Origin: Candidatus Acidifodinimicrobium mancum
Lineage (GTDB): Archaea > Nanobdellota > Nanobdellia > Parvarchaeales > Parvarchaeaceae
NCBI GenBank assembly: GCA_015121965.1
Contig: JADFAP010000027.1
Coordinates: 1 to 11,918 of the forward strand
Direction of reading: 5' to 3'
DNA length: 11,918 nt
This document shows positions 1-5,837 of the stretch, one piece after another. The stretch's first letter is position 1. Each line of letters begins with the position of its first letter. Below the pieces are notes generated by a model. It saw nothing but the letters and a program-made list of their open reading frames with translations. It ran no database searches and was not told the DNA's origin. Position numbers and translations under genes: made by a program.

Positions 1-359
1 GACGTGAAGTTTATCTTCTTTACGTTGTTCTTCCTCATTGCCTCCAATACATTGTAGGTTACGAGAATATTCTGGTCTATCATGTCTTTTGTATTGCTCA
101 ACCCAGACTTAACGTTCGGGTTCGCAGCGAGATGCCAGACTTCATCCACCCCCTCAAAGTACTGTGATATATCCTCTTTCAGAAGGTCAGCTTCTATGAA
201 CTCGAAGGAATCCCTATTTAGGTGATAATTTATATTTTCTTTCCTACCTGAGCTTAGGTTGTCGATGACTTTGACACGATAATCGAGGAGCATTAGCTTG
301 TCGACAAGAGATGACCCTATAAACCCTGCCCCACCAGTCACTAAAACCTTTCCATCCAT
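1..359 (-). CDS. NAD-dependent epimerase/dehydratase (GalE-like SDR), N-terminal part
   Basis: Partial gene running off the left edge; 119 residues are visible from the ATG at 359. The product opens with MDGKVLVTGGAGFIGSSLVDKL, a Rossmann nucleotide-binding turn (G9-G10-x-G12-x-x-G15). Then comes D33 in 'VIDNLSSGR', the acidic residue that in extended SDR enzymes contacts the NAD adenosine ribose, and 'HLAANP' at about 76-81, the usual HxAA strand of UDP-glucose 4-epimerases and dTDP-glucose dehydratases. The catalytic Ser and YxxxK lie outside the window, so epimerase cannot be separated from dehydratase or decarboxylase. The known role of the family is nucleotide-sugar conversion for surface glycans; here that is inferred from the N-terminus only. 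It is divergent to tRNA-Gly and probably shares its TATA region (391-400), giving a short leader of about 10 nt. Confidence 0.88.
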   Translation of the reverse strand, partial: MDGKVLVTGGAGFIGSSLVDKLMLLDYRVKVIDNLSSGRKENINYHLNRDSFEFIEADLLKEDISQYFEGVDEVWHLAANPNVKSGLSNTKDMIDQNILVTYNVLEAMRKNNVKKINFT

Positions 360-390
360 CGATAACCTCAATTATATTATACACCACTTA

Positions 391-400
391 TTTTAAATAT
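391..400. promoter_or_regulatory. Shared, near-symmetric TATA box between epimerase gene and tRNA-Gly
   Basis: The sequence TTTTAAATAT contains the self-complementary core TTTAAA. Its centre lies about 29 bp before the tRNA-Gly 5' end on the plus strand and about 35 bp before the epimerase ATG on the minus strand. No better TATA-like box is seen in the 64-bp gap, so one box may serve both directions. This rests on position and consensus only. Confidence 0.5.
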
Positions 401-423
401 CAATGCTTAATTTATTGTATAGT

Positions 424-494
424 GCAGTCGTAGTCTAGTGGGAGGACATGAGCCCTCCAAGCTCGTGACCCGGGTTCAAATCCCGGCGACTGCA
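424..494 (+). tRNA. tRNA-Gly (anticodon UCC)
   Basis: A 71-nt cloverleaf. The acceptor stem GCAGTCG (424-430) pairs with CGACTGC (487-493) and the discriminator is A494. The D stem is GTC/GAC. The anticodon stem TGAGC/GCTCG encloses loop CCTCCAA (454-460), placing anticodon UCC at 456-458. The T stem CCGGG/CCCGG encloses TTCAAAT. CCA is not encoded. It reads GGA (and probably GGG) glycine codons. Position 33 is C where nearly all elongator tRNAs carry U. The MFS gene starts 13 nt downstream with no separate promoter seen, so the two may be cotranscribed and separated by tRNase Z. Confidence 0.93.
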
Positions 495-507
495 TATTAG
501 ATAGGAT

Positions 508-1659
508 ATGAAAAACACAACTGTGCTGCTTTCAACGAAAATCCTCAGAGCCTTCTCAGTTGGCTTCATAAGCATAGTCCTACCACTTTACCTTTCATCG
601 CTTGGCTTCTCAAAACTGGAAGTCGGGCTGGTGTTCACGCTGATAATCGCAACCAGCGCAACTTTCACGATGTTCTCGCATAGATTCGCCCACTTCATTG
701 GCAGAAGAAATTCTCTTATGATGTTTTCATTTATAACTGCAATAAGCTCGCTTATTATGTTTTTCACAGAGAATGCGATAGTATTTGTAATATTTACGCT
801 GCTGTCTCTAATCAGCGTGAACGGCACAGATATAGGACCTACATTCAGCCTTGAAAACGCAGCCTTTTCTGACTCGGCTAAGGGGAAGAACCCGAAATAC
901 TTTTCAATATACAATGTGTTTGGAGGCATTGCAATAGCAGCCGGCTCGCTGTCAGTCTCCTTGCCAGACGTGTATATAAAGGATTTCTTCCTTGTGCTTT
1001 TCTCGCTTTCACTTTTATCTGGCCTGCTGTACCTCATGCTTAAAGGAGAAAAGAAGGAAAATGCTACCAAGAGGATAGCGATACCTGAAATCGACAGAAA
1101 AAAGATAAATAGGCTGGCTGAGCTTTTCAGCATTGACTCATTTGGAGGCGGATTTACGCTCCAGGCCATGATAGCTTACTTCTTCTTTATAAGATTTGGG
1201 CTCACGGAATCCTACCTTGGTTACATATTCTTCTTCGCTAACGTGCTTGTAATATCCTCCTATTTCTTCTCATACCACCTATCAAAAAGGATTGGACTAG
1301 TAAACACCATGGTCTTCACCCACCTGCCTTCAAACGTTTTCCTGATTCTGATTGCGTTTTCACCGACGGCGATAATAGCTGTGATCTTCTACCTGCTTAG
1401 GATGTCATTGGCGGAGATGGATGTTCCACCGAGGCAGGCATACACAATGATGGTAATACGCAAGAGATATAGAAACAAAGCCGCTGCTACAACAACTGCA
1501 GCTAGGATGTATACTCAATCTATCTCACCGGTGATAAGCGGGCAGTTGATGCAAGTAGTAAGCAATGGCTCTCCGTTTATATTCGGCGGATCGCTGAAGA
1601 TAATCTACGACCTCCTACTATTTAAGAACTTCAGGAAGATAAAGACCATAAGCGAATAA
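508..1659 (+). CDS. MFS (major facilitator superfamily) transporter
   Basis: A 383-residue, strongly hydrophobic protein with about a dozen candidate membrane spans (for example near 15-32, 38-56, 69-87, 91-105, 134-152, 160-178, 215-232, 236-256, 266-295). The loop after the second span carries 'FIGRRNS' at about 63-69, a degenerate form of the MFS motif A (GxxxDRxGRR) that lacks the Asp. A polar linker at about 179-208 separates the two six-helix halves. The motif 'MDVPPRQAY' at 304-312 resembles one seen in archaeal MFS carriers. The last spans are short or weak. The substrate cannot be told. It begins 13 nt after tRNA-Gly with no recognisable TATA box or ribosome-binding site between them, so transcription probably starts at the tRNA promoter. 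It converges on the propeller gene over a 55-bp AT-rich gap. Confidence 0.85.
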   Translation: MKNTTVLLSTKILRAFSVGFISIVLPLYLSSLGFSKLEVGLVFTLIIATSATFTMFSHRFAHFIGRRNSLMMFSFITAISSLIMFFTENAIVFVIFTLLSLISVNGTDIGPTFSLENAAFSDSAKGKNPKYFSIYNVFGGIAIAAGSLSVSLPDVYIKDFFLVLFSLSLLSGLLYLMLKGEKKENATKRIAIPEIDRKKINRLAELFSIDSFGGGFTLQAMIAYFFFIRFGLTESYLGYIFFFANVLVISSYFFSYHLSKRIGLVNTMVFTHLPSNVFLILIAFSPTAIIAVIFYLLRMSLAEMDVPPRQAYTMMVIRKRYRNKAAATTTAARMYTQSISPVISGQLMQVVSNGSPFIFGGSLKIIYDLLLFKNFRKIKTISE

Positions 1660-1714
1660 TGGGTATTCACAAAATAAGAGTAAGATAAATAAAAAATATT
1701 ATTTTATTAAAAAT
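1660..1714. terminator. AT-rich convergent intergenic region, likely bidirectional terminator
   Basis: This 55-bp gap separates the 3' ends of the MFS gene (plus) and the propeller gene (minus). It is almost pure A/T from about 1685 to 1710, with a T-run reading in either direction (TATTATTTTATT and its complement). T-tracts without a strong hairpin are typical of archaeal termination. No stem-loop was found. Confidence 0.4.
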
Positions 1715-3391
1715 TCAACATGTACTTCCAAGAGGGCCATAGTTTATACTGCAAGGAGCAGCAGGAGTACCGGTTATCGTCGTTACAACGGAATTGGAGG
1801 ATGTGGAGATGACTGAGACAGTGTTACTGCCGTAATTAGTAACGTAGGCGTACTGACCATTAGGAGTGATGGCGACACTATGAGGACTGGAACCGACGGG
1901 AATGGCTGTGACTACAGAATTAGAGGATATGGAGATGACTGAGACGGTGGCACTACCTGCATTAGCAACGTAGGCGTACTGACCATTTGGAGCGATGGCG
2001 ACACCAAAAGGATCAGTACCGACAGTGATGGTCGAGACGACGGAATCAGAGAAGGTGGAGACGACTGAGACGGTGGTACCGCTCCAATTAGCAACATAGA
2101 CATACTGACCATTTGGAGTGATGGTGACACCAAGAGGATTAGTACCAACTGGGATGGTTGAGACGACGGAATTGGAGGATGTGGAGATGACTGAGACGGT
2201 GTTACTGTACCAATTAGTAACGTAGGCGTACTGACCATTTGGAGCGATGGCGACACCAATAGGTTGGGCACCGACGGTGATGGTCGAGACGACGGAATTG
2301 GAGGATGTGGAGATGACTGAGACGGTGTTACTGTATTGATTAGTAACGTAAGCGTACTGACCATTTGGAGTGATGGCGACACCAACAGGACCGGAACCGA
2401 CGGTGATGGTCGAGACGACGGAATTGGAGGATGTGGAGATGACTGAGACGGAGTTACTACCACCATTAACAACGTAGGCGTACTGACCATTTGGAGCGAT
2501 GGCGACACCAAGAGGAACGGAACCGACACTAACGAGCCCTGTTCCACCAGACACTTTGTTTAATGCTAATGTGTTATTGCTGTAATAGATCATTGAAACG
2601 TTGGCAGCATTATTATTTGTAAACCAAAGGTTTCTCATCGGGATGAAATCAACCTCAAGGTTGTAGCCAGCGGAGATGTTACTTCCTGCGGCGTAGATCG
2701 GATAGTAGGTCACTCCGTTCACTGTTGTTGGATAGATCTGCCAGGCACTGTTAGATAAGGAGACGAAGTTCATTGATGACGCTGAGGTTGTTTGATTCAT
2801 TCCCGCGTATTCTACTGTCCATGGAACATTTCCTGGAAGGTTATAGGCTGTGAAGGTGTTGTATGTCGGTGTTGTTGAAGTACCTTTCGCTGTTCCTGAT
2901 AATGAATAAGGACCTGGGATAGGGTTGGAAGGTTCTGTGTATGCTACGGTTATCGTATCGGAAAATGAAGAACCTGAAGTTTTAGGACATATTCCGAAGA
3001 CAATGAATTCCTGTGTTTGACCTGGATATAAGGTAGCTGATTCTGGCTGGGTTACTGATACTCCTGATGAAGTAGTTACGTTTATGGAGAAGAGTGAAAC
3101 CTGATAGCCTAACGAATTTGATAACTTTACTATCATCTGACCATTTGATGCGCATGCTGCTGATGCCGGCTGGAAACCTGATAATCCTGTTATACCTGAG
3201 AAGGATAGGAAGGATGAGGGGGAGAATATACCCATACTGTATAAGACTACTGCTACTATGACTATGATTAGAATAGCCCAGCCATAGGTCATCATGTACT
3301 CTAAGGCTGATTGTGAACGCTTGTTCTTTCCTAGAAAGGTTAAGTGCTTATCTGTTTTTGAATGGACATTATTGAATGCTTTAAATGGCAT
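1715..3391 (-). CDS. Class III signal-peptide protein with six-repeat YVTN-type beta-propeller
   Basis: A 558-residue surface protein. A charged leader ends at KRS (24-26), followed by Q27-S-A-L-E31 and a hydrophobic helix at about 39-56. This is the layout cut by archaeal prepilin/pre-archaellin peptidase, with Glu at +5, so the helix probably acts as anchor or assembly core. Residues about 65-170 form a Ser/Thr-rich Ig-like region. Residues about 178-252 ('NLPGNVPWTVEYAG') resemble the GLPxGTxWxV domain of acidophile surface proteins. Residues 289-540 are six exact 42-residue repeats of the form VGxxPxGVAIxPNGQYAYVxN...VSVISTSSNSVVSTI, the YVTN/NHL propeller pattern. The 18-residue tail holds two Cys. 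Six repeats are below the seven blades common in YVTN propellers. The ligand is unknown. TATA-like ATTTATATA at 3414-3422 lies 26 bp before the ATG, predicting a leaderless mRNA. Confidence 0.88.
   Translation of the reverse strand: MPFKAFNNVHSKTDKHLTFLGKNKRSQSALEYMMTYGWAILIIVIVAVVLYSMGIFSPSSFLSFSGITGLSGFQPASAACASNGQMIVKLSNSLGYQVSLFSINVTTSSGVSVTQPESATLYPGQTQEFIVFGICPKTSGSSFSDTITVAYTEPSNPIPGPYSLSGTAKGTSTTPTYNTFTAYNLPGNVPWTVEYAGMNQTTSASSMNFVSLSNSAWQIYPTTVNGVTYYPIYAAGSNISAGYNLEVDFIPMRNLWFTNNNAANVSMIYYSNNTLALNKVSGGTGLVSVGSVPLGVAIAPNGQYAYVVNGGSNSVSVISTSSNSVVSTITVGSGPVGVAITPNGQYAYVTNQYSNTVSVISTSSNSVVSTITVGAQPIGVAIAPNGQYAYVTNWYSNTVSVISTSSNSVVSTIPVGTNPLGVTITPNGQYVYVANWSGTTVSVVSTFSDSVVSTITVGTDPFGVAIAPNGQYAYVANAGSATVSVISISSNSVVTAIPVGSSPHSVAITPNGQYAYVTNYGSNTVSVISTSSNSVVTTITGTPAAPCSINYGPLGSTC
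1772..2527 (-). repeat. Six tandem 126-bp coding repeats (propeller blades)
   Basis: Exactly 756 bp (6 x 126) encode residues 289-540 of the propeller protein. Nucleotide identity between units is very high: stretches such as GTACTGACCATTTGGAG and GAGATGACTGAGACGG recur in almost every unit, including at third codon positions. This points to recent duplication or gene conversion and predicts variation in unit number. Unit 4 (WSGTTVSVVSTFSDS) has diverged most. There is no spacer structure, so this is not a CRISPR array. Confidence 0.93.
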
Positions 3392-3413
3392 ATAATCCTA
3401 TACTAAATTGATG

Positions 3414-3422
3414 TATATAAAT
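3414..3422 (-). promoter_or_regulatory. TATA box of propeller gene
   Basis: On the minus strand the box reads ATTTATATA, centred 26 bp before the ATG at 3391. That spacing puts the transcription start at or next to the start codon. Confidence 0.55.
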
Positions 3423-3585
3423 GTTTTTTCTTCTACTGTTTGAGAGTGCCAGTGAATAATGCTACCGAATGTAAGGAAGAAGAGCACATTAATTCTAGGG
3501 GTGAAGTAAATCTCTCACATGATAAAGATAAGCTATCTGAAAGCAATAATTATTAACGTTGAACTACTCTAATTATGTATACAAA

Positions 3586-3668
3586 GCTGGGTTGGCTGAG
3601 TGGTTAAAGCGCCGGTCCCGAGAACCGGTTTCCGCAAGGATTCACAGGTTCGAATCCTGTACCCAGCG
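3586..3668 (+). tRNA. tRNA-Ser (anticodon CGA), class II
   Basis: An 83-nt cloverleaf with a long variable arm. Acceptor GCTGGGT (3586-3592) pairs with ACCCAGC (3661-3667), and the discriminator G3668 is typical of serine. The anticodon stem CCGGT/ACCGG encloses loop CCCGAGA (3617-3623), so the anticodon is CGA at 3619-3621. The variable arm (3629-3643) forms TCC-GCAA-GGA, a GNRA tetraloop stem. The T stem ACAGG/CCTGT encloses TTCGAAT. CCA is not encoded. It reads the UCG codon. Position 33 is C rather than the usual U, as in the tRNA-Gly of this window. No intron interrupts it. Confidence 0.93.
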
Positions 3669-3708
3669 AGCTTATGGGGTATAGGACACTACCAAGCTCT
3701 TTCTTCCC

Positions 3709-3725
3709 TATAAAAGACTTAAAAA
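3709..3725 (+). promoter_or_regulatory. TATA-like region of membrane-anchored regulator gene
   Basis: Two overlapping candidates, TATAAAAG (3709-3716) and CTTAAAAAC (about 3718-3726), precede the ATG at 3748 by about 36 and 26 bp. The second fits the 25-28 bp spacing of other genes here and would give a leaderless mRNA; the first would give a leader of about 10 nt. Confidence 0.45.
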
Positions 3726-3747
3726 CACGTATTGATATCATTAACAA

Positions 3748-4704
3748 ATGAGAAAGAGAGTGATACTTAGCCTGTTTGCATTGCTTTTGTTCCTATCATT
3801 TCTGTCTGTCAGCTTGGTCCACGCCCAAACTTCCTATATGAATGTTACTGATACAGTCAATCAGACTTCAAATGCATACGCTGAAAATATAGTCAACTAC
3901 TCTATTCTTGTCTCTGGAGTAAATGGTACCTTTAACATCCCTATCCCATCCGGAGCCTACGATATTTCGATTTACATCAATGGCACGCATACTGCCTTTG
4001 GATACCAAAATCTCTCAAATTATCTGATGCTTAACGTAAATAAGATTAAAGGGTTAAGCCGAGTTGATATACTGTTCACATACAACGAGAATGTTAACGT
4101 CAACGACTCTTATTTCATGAATACTTATTACTTTATCCCGCCTTCATTCACAAGCTACTTCAGACTTGATATGCTCCTGCCAGAAGGGGCGTATGCAGTA
4201 ACTTCCACTAAACCAAACAACTACGGGCCGATTGTTTACGGCTTCTTCACAAATGGTAAGAGAATAGACGCAAGGTGGGTAATAGAGAACCAATCCTACT
4301 CTCCTAACTTATACGTTATCATTCCATTCTATTTAGGGTACAAACTCTCTCTTCCTCCGCCGCAGCAGCAGAACAACCTGCTCTATGTGCTGTACATCCT
4401 GATAGCGGTGGTTATAGTCGTCATAGGGTACGAACTTTGGCTTACTTCAATCAGAAGGAGAAGATCCACCCCGACTCGCGGTACGAGGGGAAGAAGACAT
4501 AACCCATTCAAGATTCTCTTAAGTGGAGATGAAAAGCGAATCCTTAATCTTATTCCAAAAGATGATTTCATCATGCAGAATGAGATCGTGAAAAAGAGCG
4601 AATATTCAAAGGCGAAGGTCAGCAAGATTGTTTCAAAATTGTCAAGGTACAAATTCATAAAAGTGATACCTGAAGGGAGAAACAATAAACTGAAAAGGAA
4701 CTAA
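3748..4704 (+). CDS. Membrane-anchored winged-helix transcriptional regulator (COG2512-like)
   Basis: A 318-residue protein with three parts. Residues 1-26 are a signal peptide (MRKR, a Leu/Phe-rich core, then VHA). Residues about 27-208 are an extracellular beta-rich domain with several N-x-S/T sites (N32, N38, N79, N88) and a PPPQQQ stretch before the membrane. Residues about 210-232 form one transmembrane helix followed by a basic RRRR/TRGRR stop-transfer segment. Residues about 258-318 form a winged helix-turn-helix: 'LSGDEKRILNLI', 'QNEIVKKSEYSKAKVSKIVSKLSRYKFI', then a basic wing. This architecture matches predicted membrane-associated archaeal regulators, where an outside signal is passed straight to a cytoplasmic DNA-binding domain. 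The signal and target genes are unknown. The Hjc-like gene follows after 6 nt, indicating an operon. Confidence 0.82.
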   Translation: MRKRVILSLFALLLFLSFLSVSLVHAQTSYMNVTDTVNQTSNAYAENIVNYSILVSGVNGTFNIPIPSGAYDISIYINGTHTAFGYQNLSNYLMLNVNKIKGLSRVDILFTYNENVNVNDSYFMNTYYFIPPSFTSYFRLDMLLPEGAYAVTSTKPNNYGPIVYGFFTNGKRIDARWVIENQSYSPNLYVIIPFYLGYKLSLPPPQQQNNLLYVLYILIAVVIVVIGYELWLTSIRRRRSTPTRGTRGRRHNPFKILLSGDEKRILNLIPKDDFIMQNEIVKKSEYSKAKVSKIVSKLSRYKFIKVIPEGRNNKLKRN

Positions 4705-4710
4705 ATCATC

Positions 4711-5040
4711 ATGTTCAGCAACAAAAAAGGGTACAGGGTTGAGAGGAAGATAAGGCTGATGCTCAGTGAGTCAGGTTGGCATGTCATCAGATCCGGCGGC
4801 AGCCTCGGAGAATACGATCTAATCGCTTTCAAGCGCAAGAAGTGCGTGTTCTTCCAGGTTAAATCTACCTCAAAGAAGTCGCTTTATTACTATGGCTACA
4901 GCAAACCCTCTTTCTTTGGCTTCCCCTTCCTACTTGTAGTCGACTTTGGATACGGCAATATAAGGATTCTAAAACCAAAGAAGAGGGTCAGATCTACAGA
5001 AGGGGAGAAATTTAAGGAATATCTGCGGAAAAACACCTAG
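4711..5040 (+). CDS. hjc: Hjc-like PD-(D/E)XK nuclease, probable Holliday junction resolvase
   Basis: A 109-residue protein matching the archaeal Hjc pattern: 'KKGYRVERKIRLMLSESGW' (E11), 'VIRSGGSLGEYDLIAF' (S31, D36) and 'CVFFQVKST' (K51). Hjc resolves four-way junctions in recombination and replication repair using a metal site of one N-terminal Glu, an Asp, and Glu-x-Lys. Here E11, D36 and K51 are present, but the third acidic residue is Gln (Q49). Gln is tolerated at this place in some PD-(D/E)XK enzymes, so activity is uncertain. The protein is a little shorter than usual Hjc (about 120-140). It lies 6 nt after the regulator gene and is presumably cotranscribed. A related non-Hjc nuclease of the same fold is the main alternative. 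Confidence 0.72.
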   Translation: MFSNKKGYRVERKIRLMLSESGWHVIRSGGSLGEYDLIAFKRKKCVFFQVKSTSKKSLYYYGYSKPSFFGFPFLLVVDFGYGNIRILKPKKRVRSTEGEKFKEYLRKNT

Positions 5041-5070
5041 AAACAGTTTCCAACGGTTTCATAGTATCCT

Positions 5071-5078
5071 TTTAAATA
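5071..5078 (+). promoter_or_regulatory. TATA box upstream of hairpin element
   Basis: TTTAAATA, centred 25-26 bp before base 5100. That is the spacing seen between TATA box and predicted transcription start for the protein genes here. No start codon follows, only the hairpin at 5100-5135. Confidence 0.4.
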
Positions 5079-5099
5079 GGGTATATTGTAATCATCTTC

Positions 5100-5135
5100 A
5101 TAAGGTTTTGGGCTGCTCGGACCTCAAAACCTTAT
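5100..5135 (+). terminator. Hairpin with downstream T-tracts: terminator or tiny structured RNA
   Basis: ATAAGGTTTTG (5100-5110) pairs perfectly with CAAAACCTTAT (5125-5135) around a 14-nt loop GGCTGCTCGGACCT. T-rich sequence with several runs of four to six T follows to about 5163. It lies 59 bp after the Hjc-like gene and could end that operon. A consensus TATA box placed 25 bp upstream of the first stem base also allows a short independent transcript. Sequence alone cannot decide between the two. Confidence 0.5.
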
Positions 5136-5186
5136 TTTTATTTTATTCTTTTTTATTATTTTCTATGTTTGATACAATTTACTTTT

Positions 5187-5206
5187 TAGCCGACGGCTAG
5201 TACTAG
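5187..5206. promoter_or_regulatory. Two overlapping palindromes, possible operator
   Basis: TAGCCGACGGCTA (5187-5199) is a perfect 6-bp inverted repeat about a single central base. It overlaps CTAGTACTAG (5197-5206), a perfect 10-bp palindrome. They lie about 60-75 bp upstream of the TATA-like region of the 5309 gene. This is a candidate regulator site judged by symmetry only. Confidence 0.35.
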
Positions 5207-5262
5207 TTAGAATTGAATGATACTTATCTATCTTACCTCCATTCCTCGCTGTACTTGACACC

Positions 5263-5278
5263 TTAAAACGCTTAAATG
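5263..5278 (+). promoter_or_regulatory. TATA-like boxes deciding start of helical protein gene
   Basis: TTAAAACG (5263-5270) and CTTAAATG (5271-5278) are adjacent TATA-like elements 35-43 bp before the ATG at 5309. They overlap the earlier in-frame ATG at 5276, which argues against that codon as the start. Confidence 0.4.
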
Positions 5279-5308
5279 CTTACGGTCGTTATTATACTTG
5301 TAATTGAT

Positions 5309-5824
5309 ATGGATATCAATTTAAAAAAGCCCAAAAAATCCGATCTTGATTCGCTAGCTTCTACTATAAAGGCTTTTGGGGCGGTGACTACGCCATATCT
5401 TGAAAACGCGATAAGCTTCTCGAACCTTTATAAGACCACTGGATTGGAAAGCTACAGAAAGGAAGCCATAGAGAACACCAACTCTTTCGAGCATATTATG
5501 CGGCTTTATAGTGTAAGCTTACAGGAGACGCTAAAGGATCTGACCAGCTTTATCAAGGAGACAGTCAAAGAGATAACCTATGATTCCCTTTCTGGGGAAT
5601 TTCACGACCGCCTTGAGAGTCTTCTGGAAGAGACCACTCGCCCAATCGATTTGTCTTATCTAAAGACATACAAGGAGTATATGGAAAATCTTAAGGAAGA
5701 TAAAGGTGGATACAGGGAGAATGTAAAACTCCTTGAAAAGACAAAAGAAGATTTCTACAATTATATAAAGAACACCAGTTCTACCCTGTCTGACGTGATC
5801 AAATCGCTATTCACAGAAGAGTGA
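5309..5824 (+). CDS. Orphan soluble helical (coiled-coil) protein
   Basis: A 171-residue charged protein that I do not recognise. From about residue 11 to 168 it reads as almost continuous amphipathic helix (for example 'SLQETLKDLTSFIKETVKEI' at 70-89 and 'SYLKTYKEYMENLKEDKGGY' at 116-135). There is no Cys, no membrane span and no visible catalytic motif. An in-frame ATG at 5276 would add MLTVVIILVID, but that codon lies inside the predicted TATA region, so the ATG at 5309 is preferred. If the longer form were made, it would have a short hydrophobic N-terminus. It converges on the HAD gene with a 13-bp gap. It may be a lineage-specific structural or adaptor protein; no function is proposed. 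Confidence 0.7.
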   Translation: MDINLKKPKKSDLDSLASTIKAFGAVTTPYLENAISFSNLYKTTGLESYRKEAIENTNSFEHIMRLYSVSLQETLKDLTSFIKETVKEITYDSLSGEFHDRLESLLEETTRPIDLSYLKTYKEYMENLKEDKGGYRENVKLLEKTKEDFYNYIKNTSSTLSDVIKSLFTEE

Positions 5825-5837
5825 ACGGAACTCACCG

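Noticed and set aside
588..1169. Long minus-strand frame opposite the MFS gene
   Set aside because: It is antisense to a convincing transporter, has no TATA box at a suitable distance, and its product resembles no family.
1772..2527. CRISPR-like regular repeats
   Set aside because: Units are contiguous, 126 bp long and fully coding for propeller blades; there are no short repeats separated by unique spacers.
1912..2547. A 211-codon open frame overlapping the propeller repeats in another frame on the same strand
   Set aside because: It is an artefact of the 126-bp periodicity: a stop-free shadow frame simply repeats. It shows low-complexity Pro/Ser composition and no family resemblance.
3440..3556. 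39-codon open frame from a TTG, ending just before tRNA-Ser
   Set aside because: It has no ATG, no TATA box at 25-28 bp and no recognisable product; the composition looks like non-coding AT-rich sequence.
5276..5308. N-terminal extension MLTVVIILVID of the helical protein
   Set aside because: The ATG at 5276 lies inside the TATA-like region; the ATG at 5309 fits the promoter spacing better. It is kept as an alternative.
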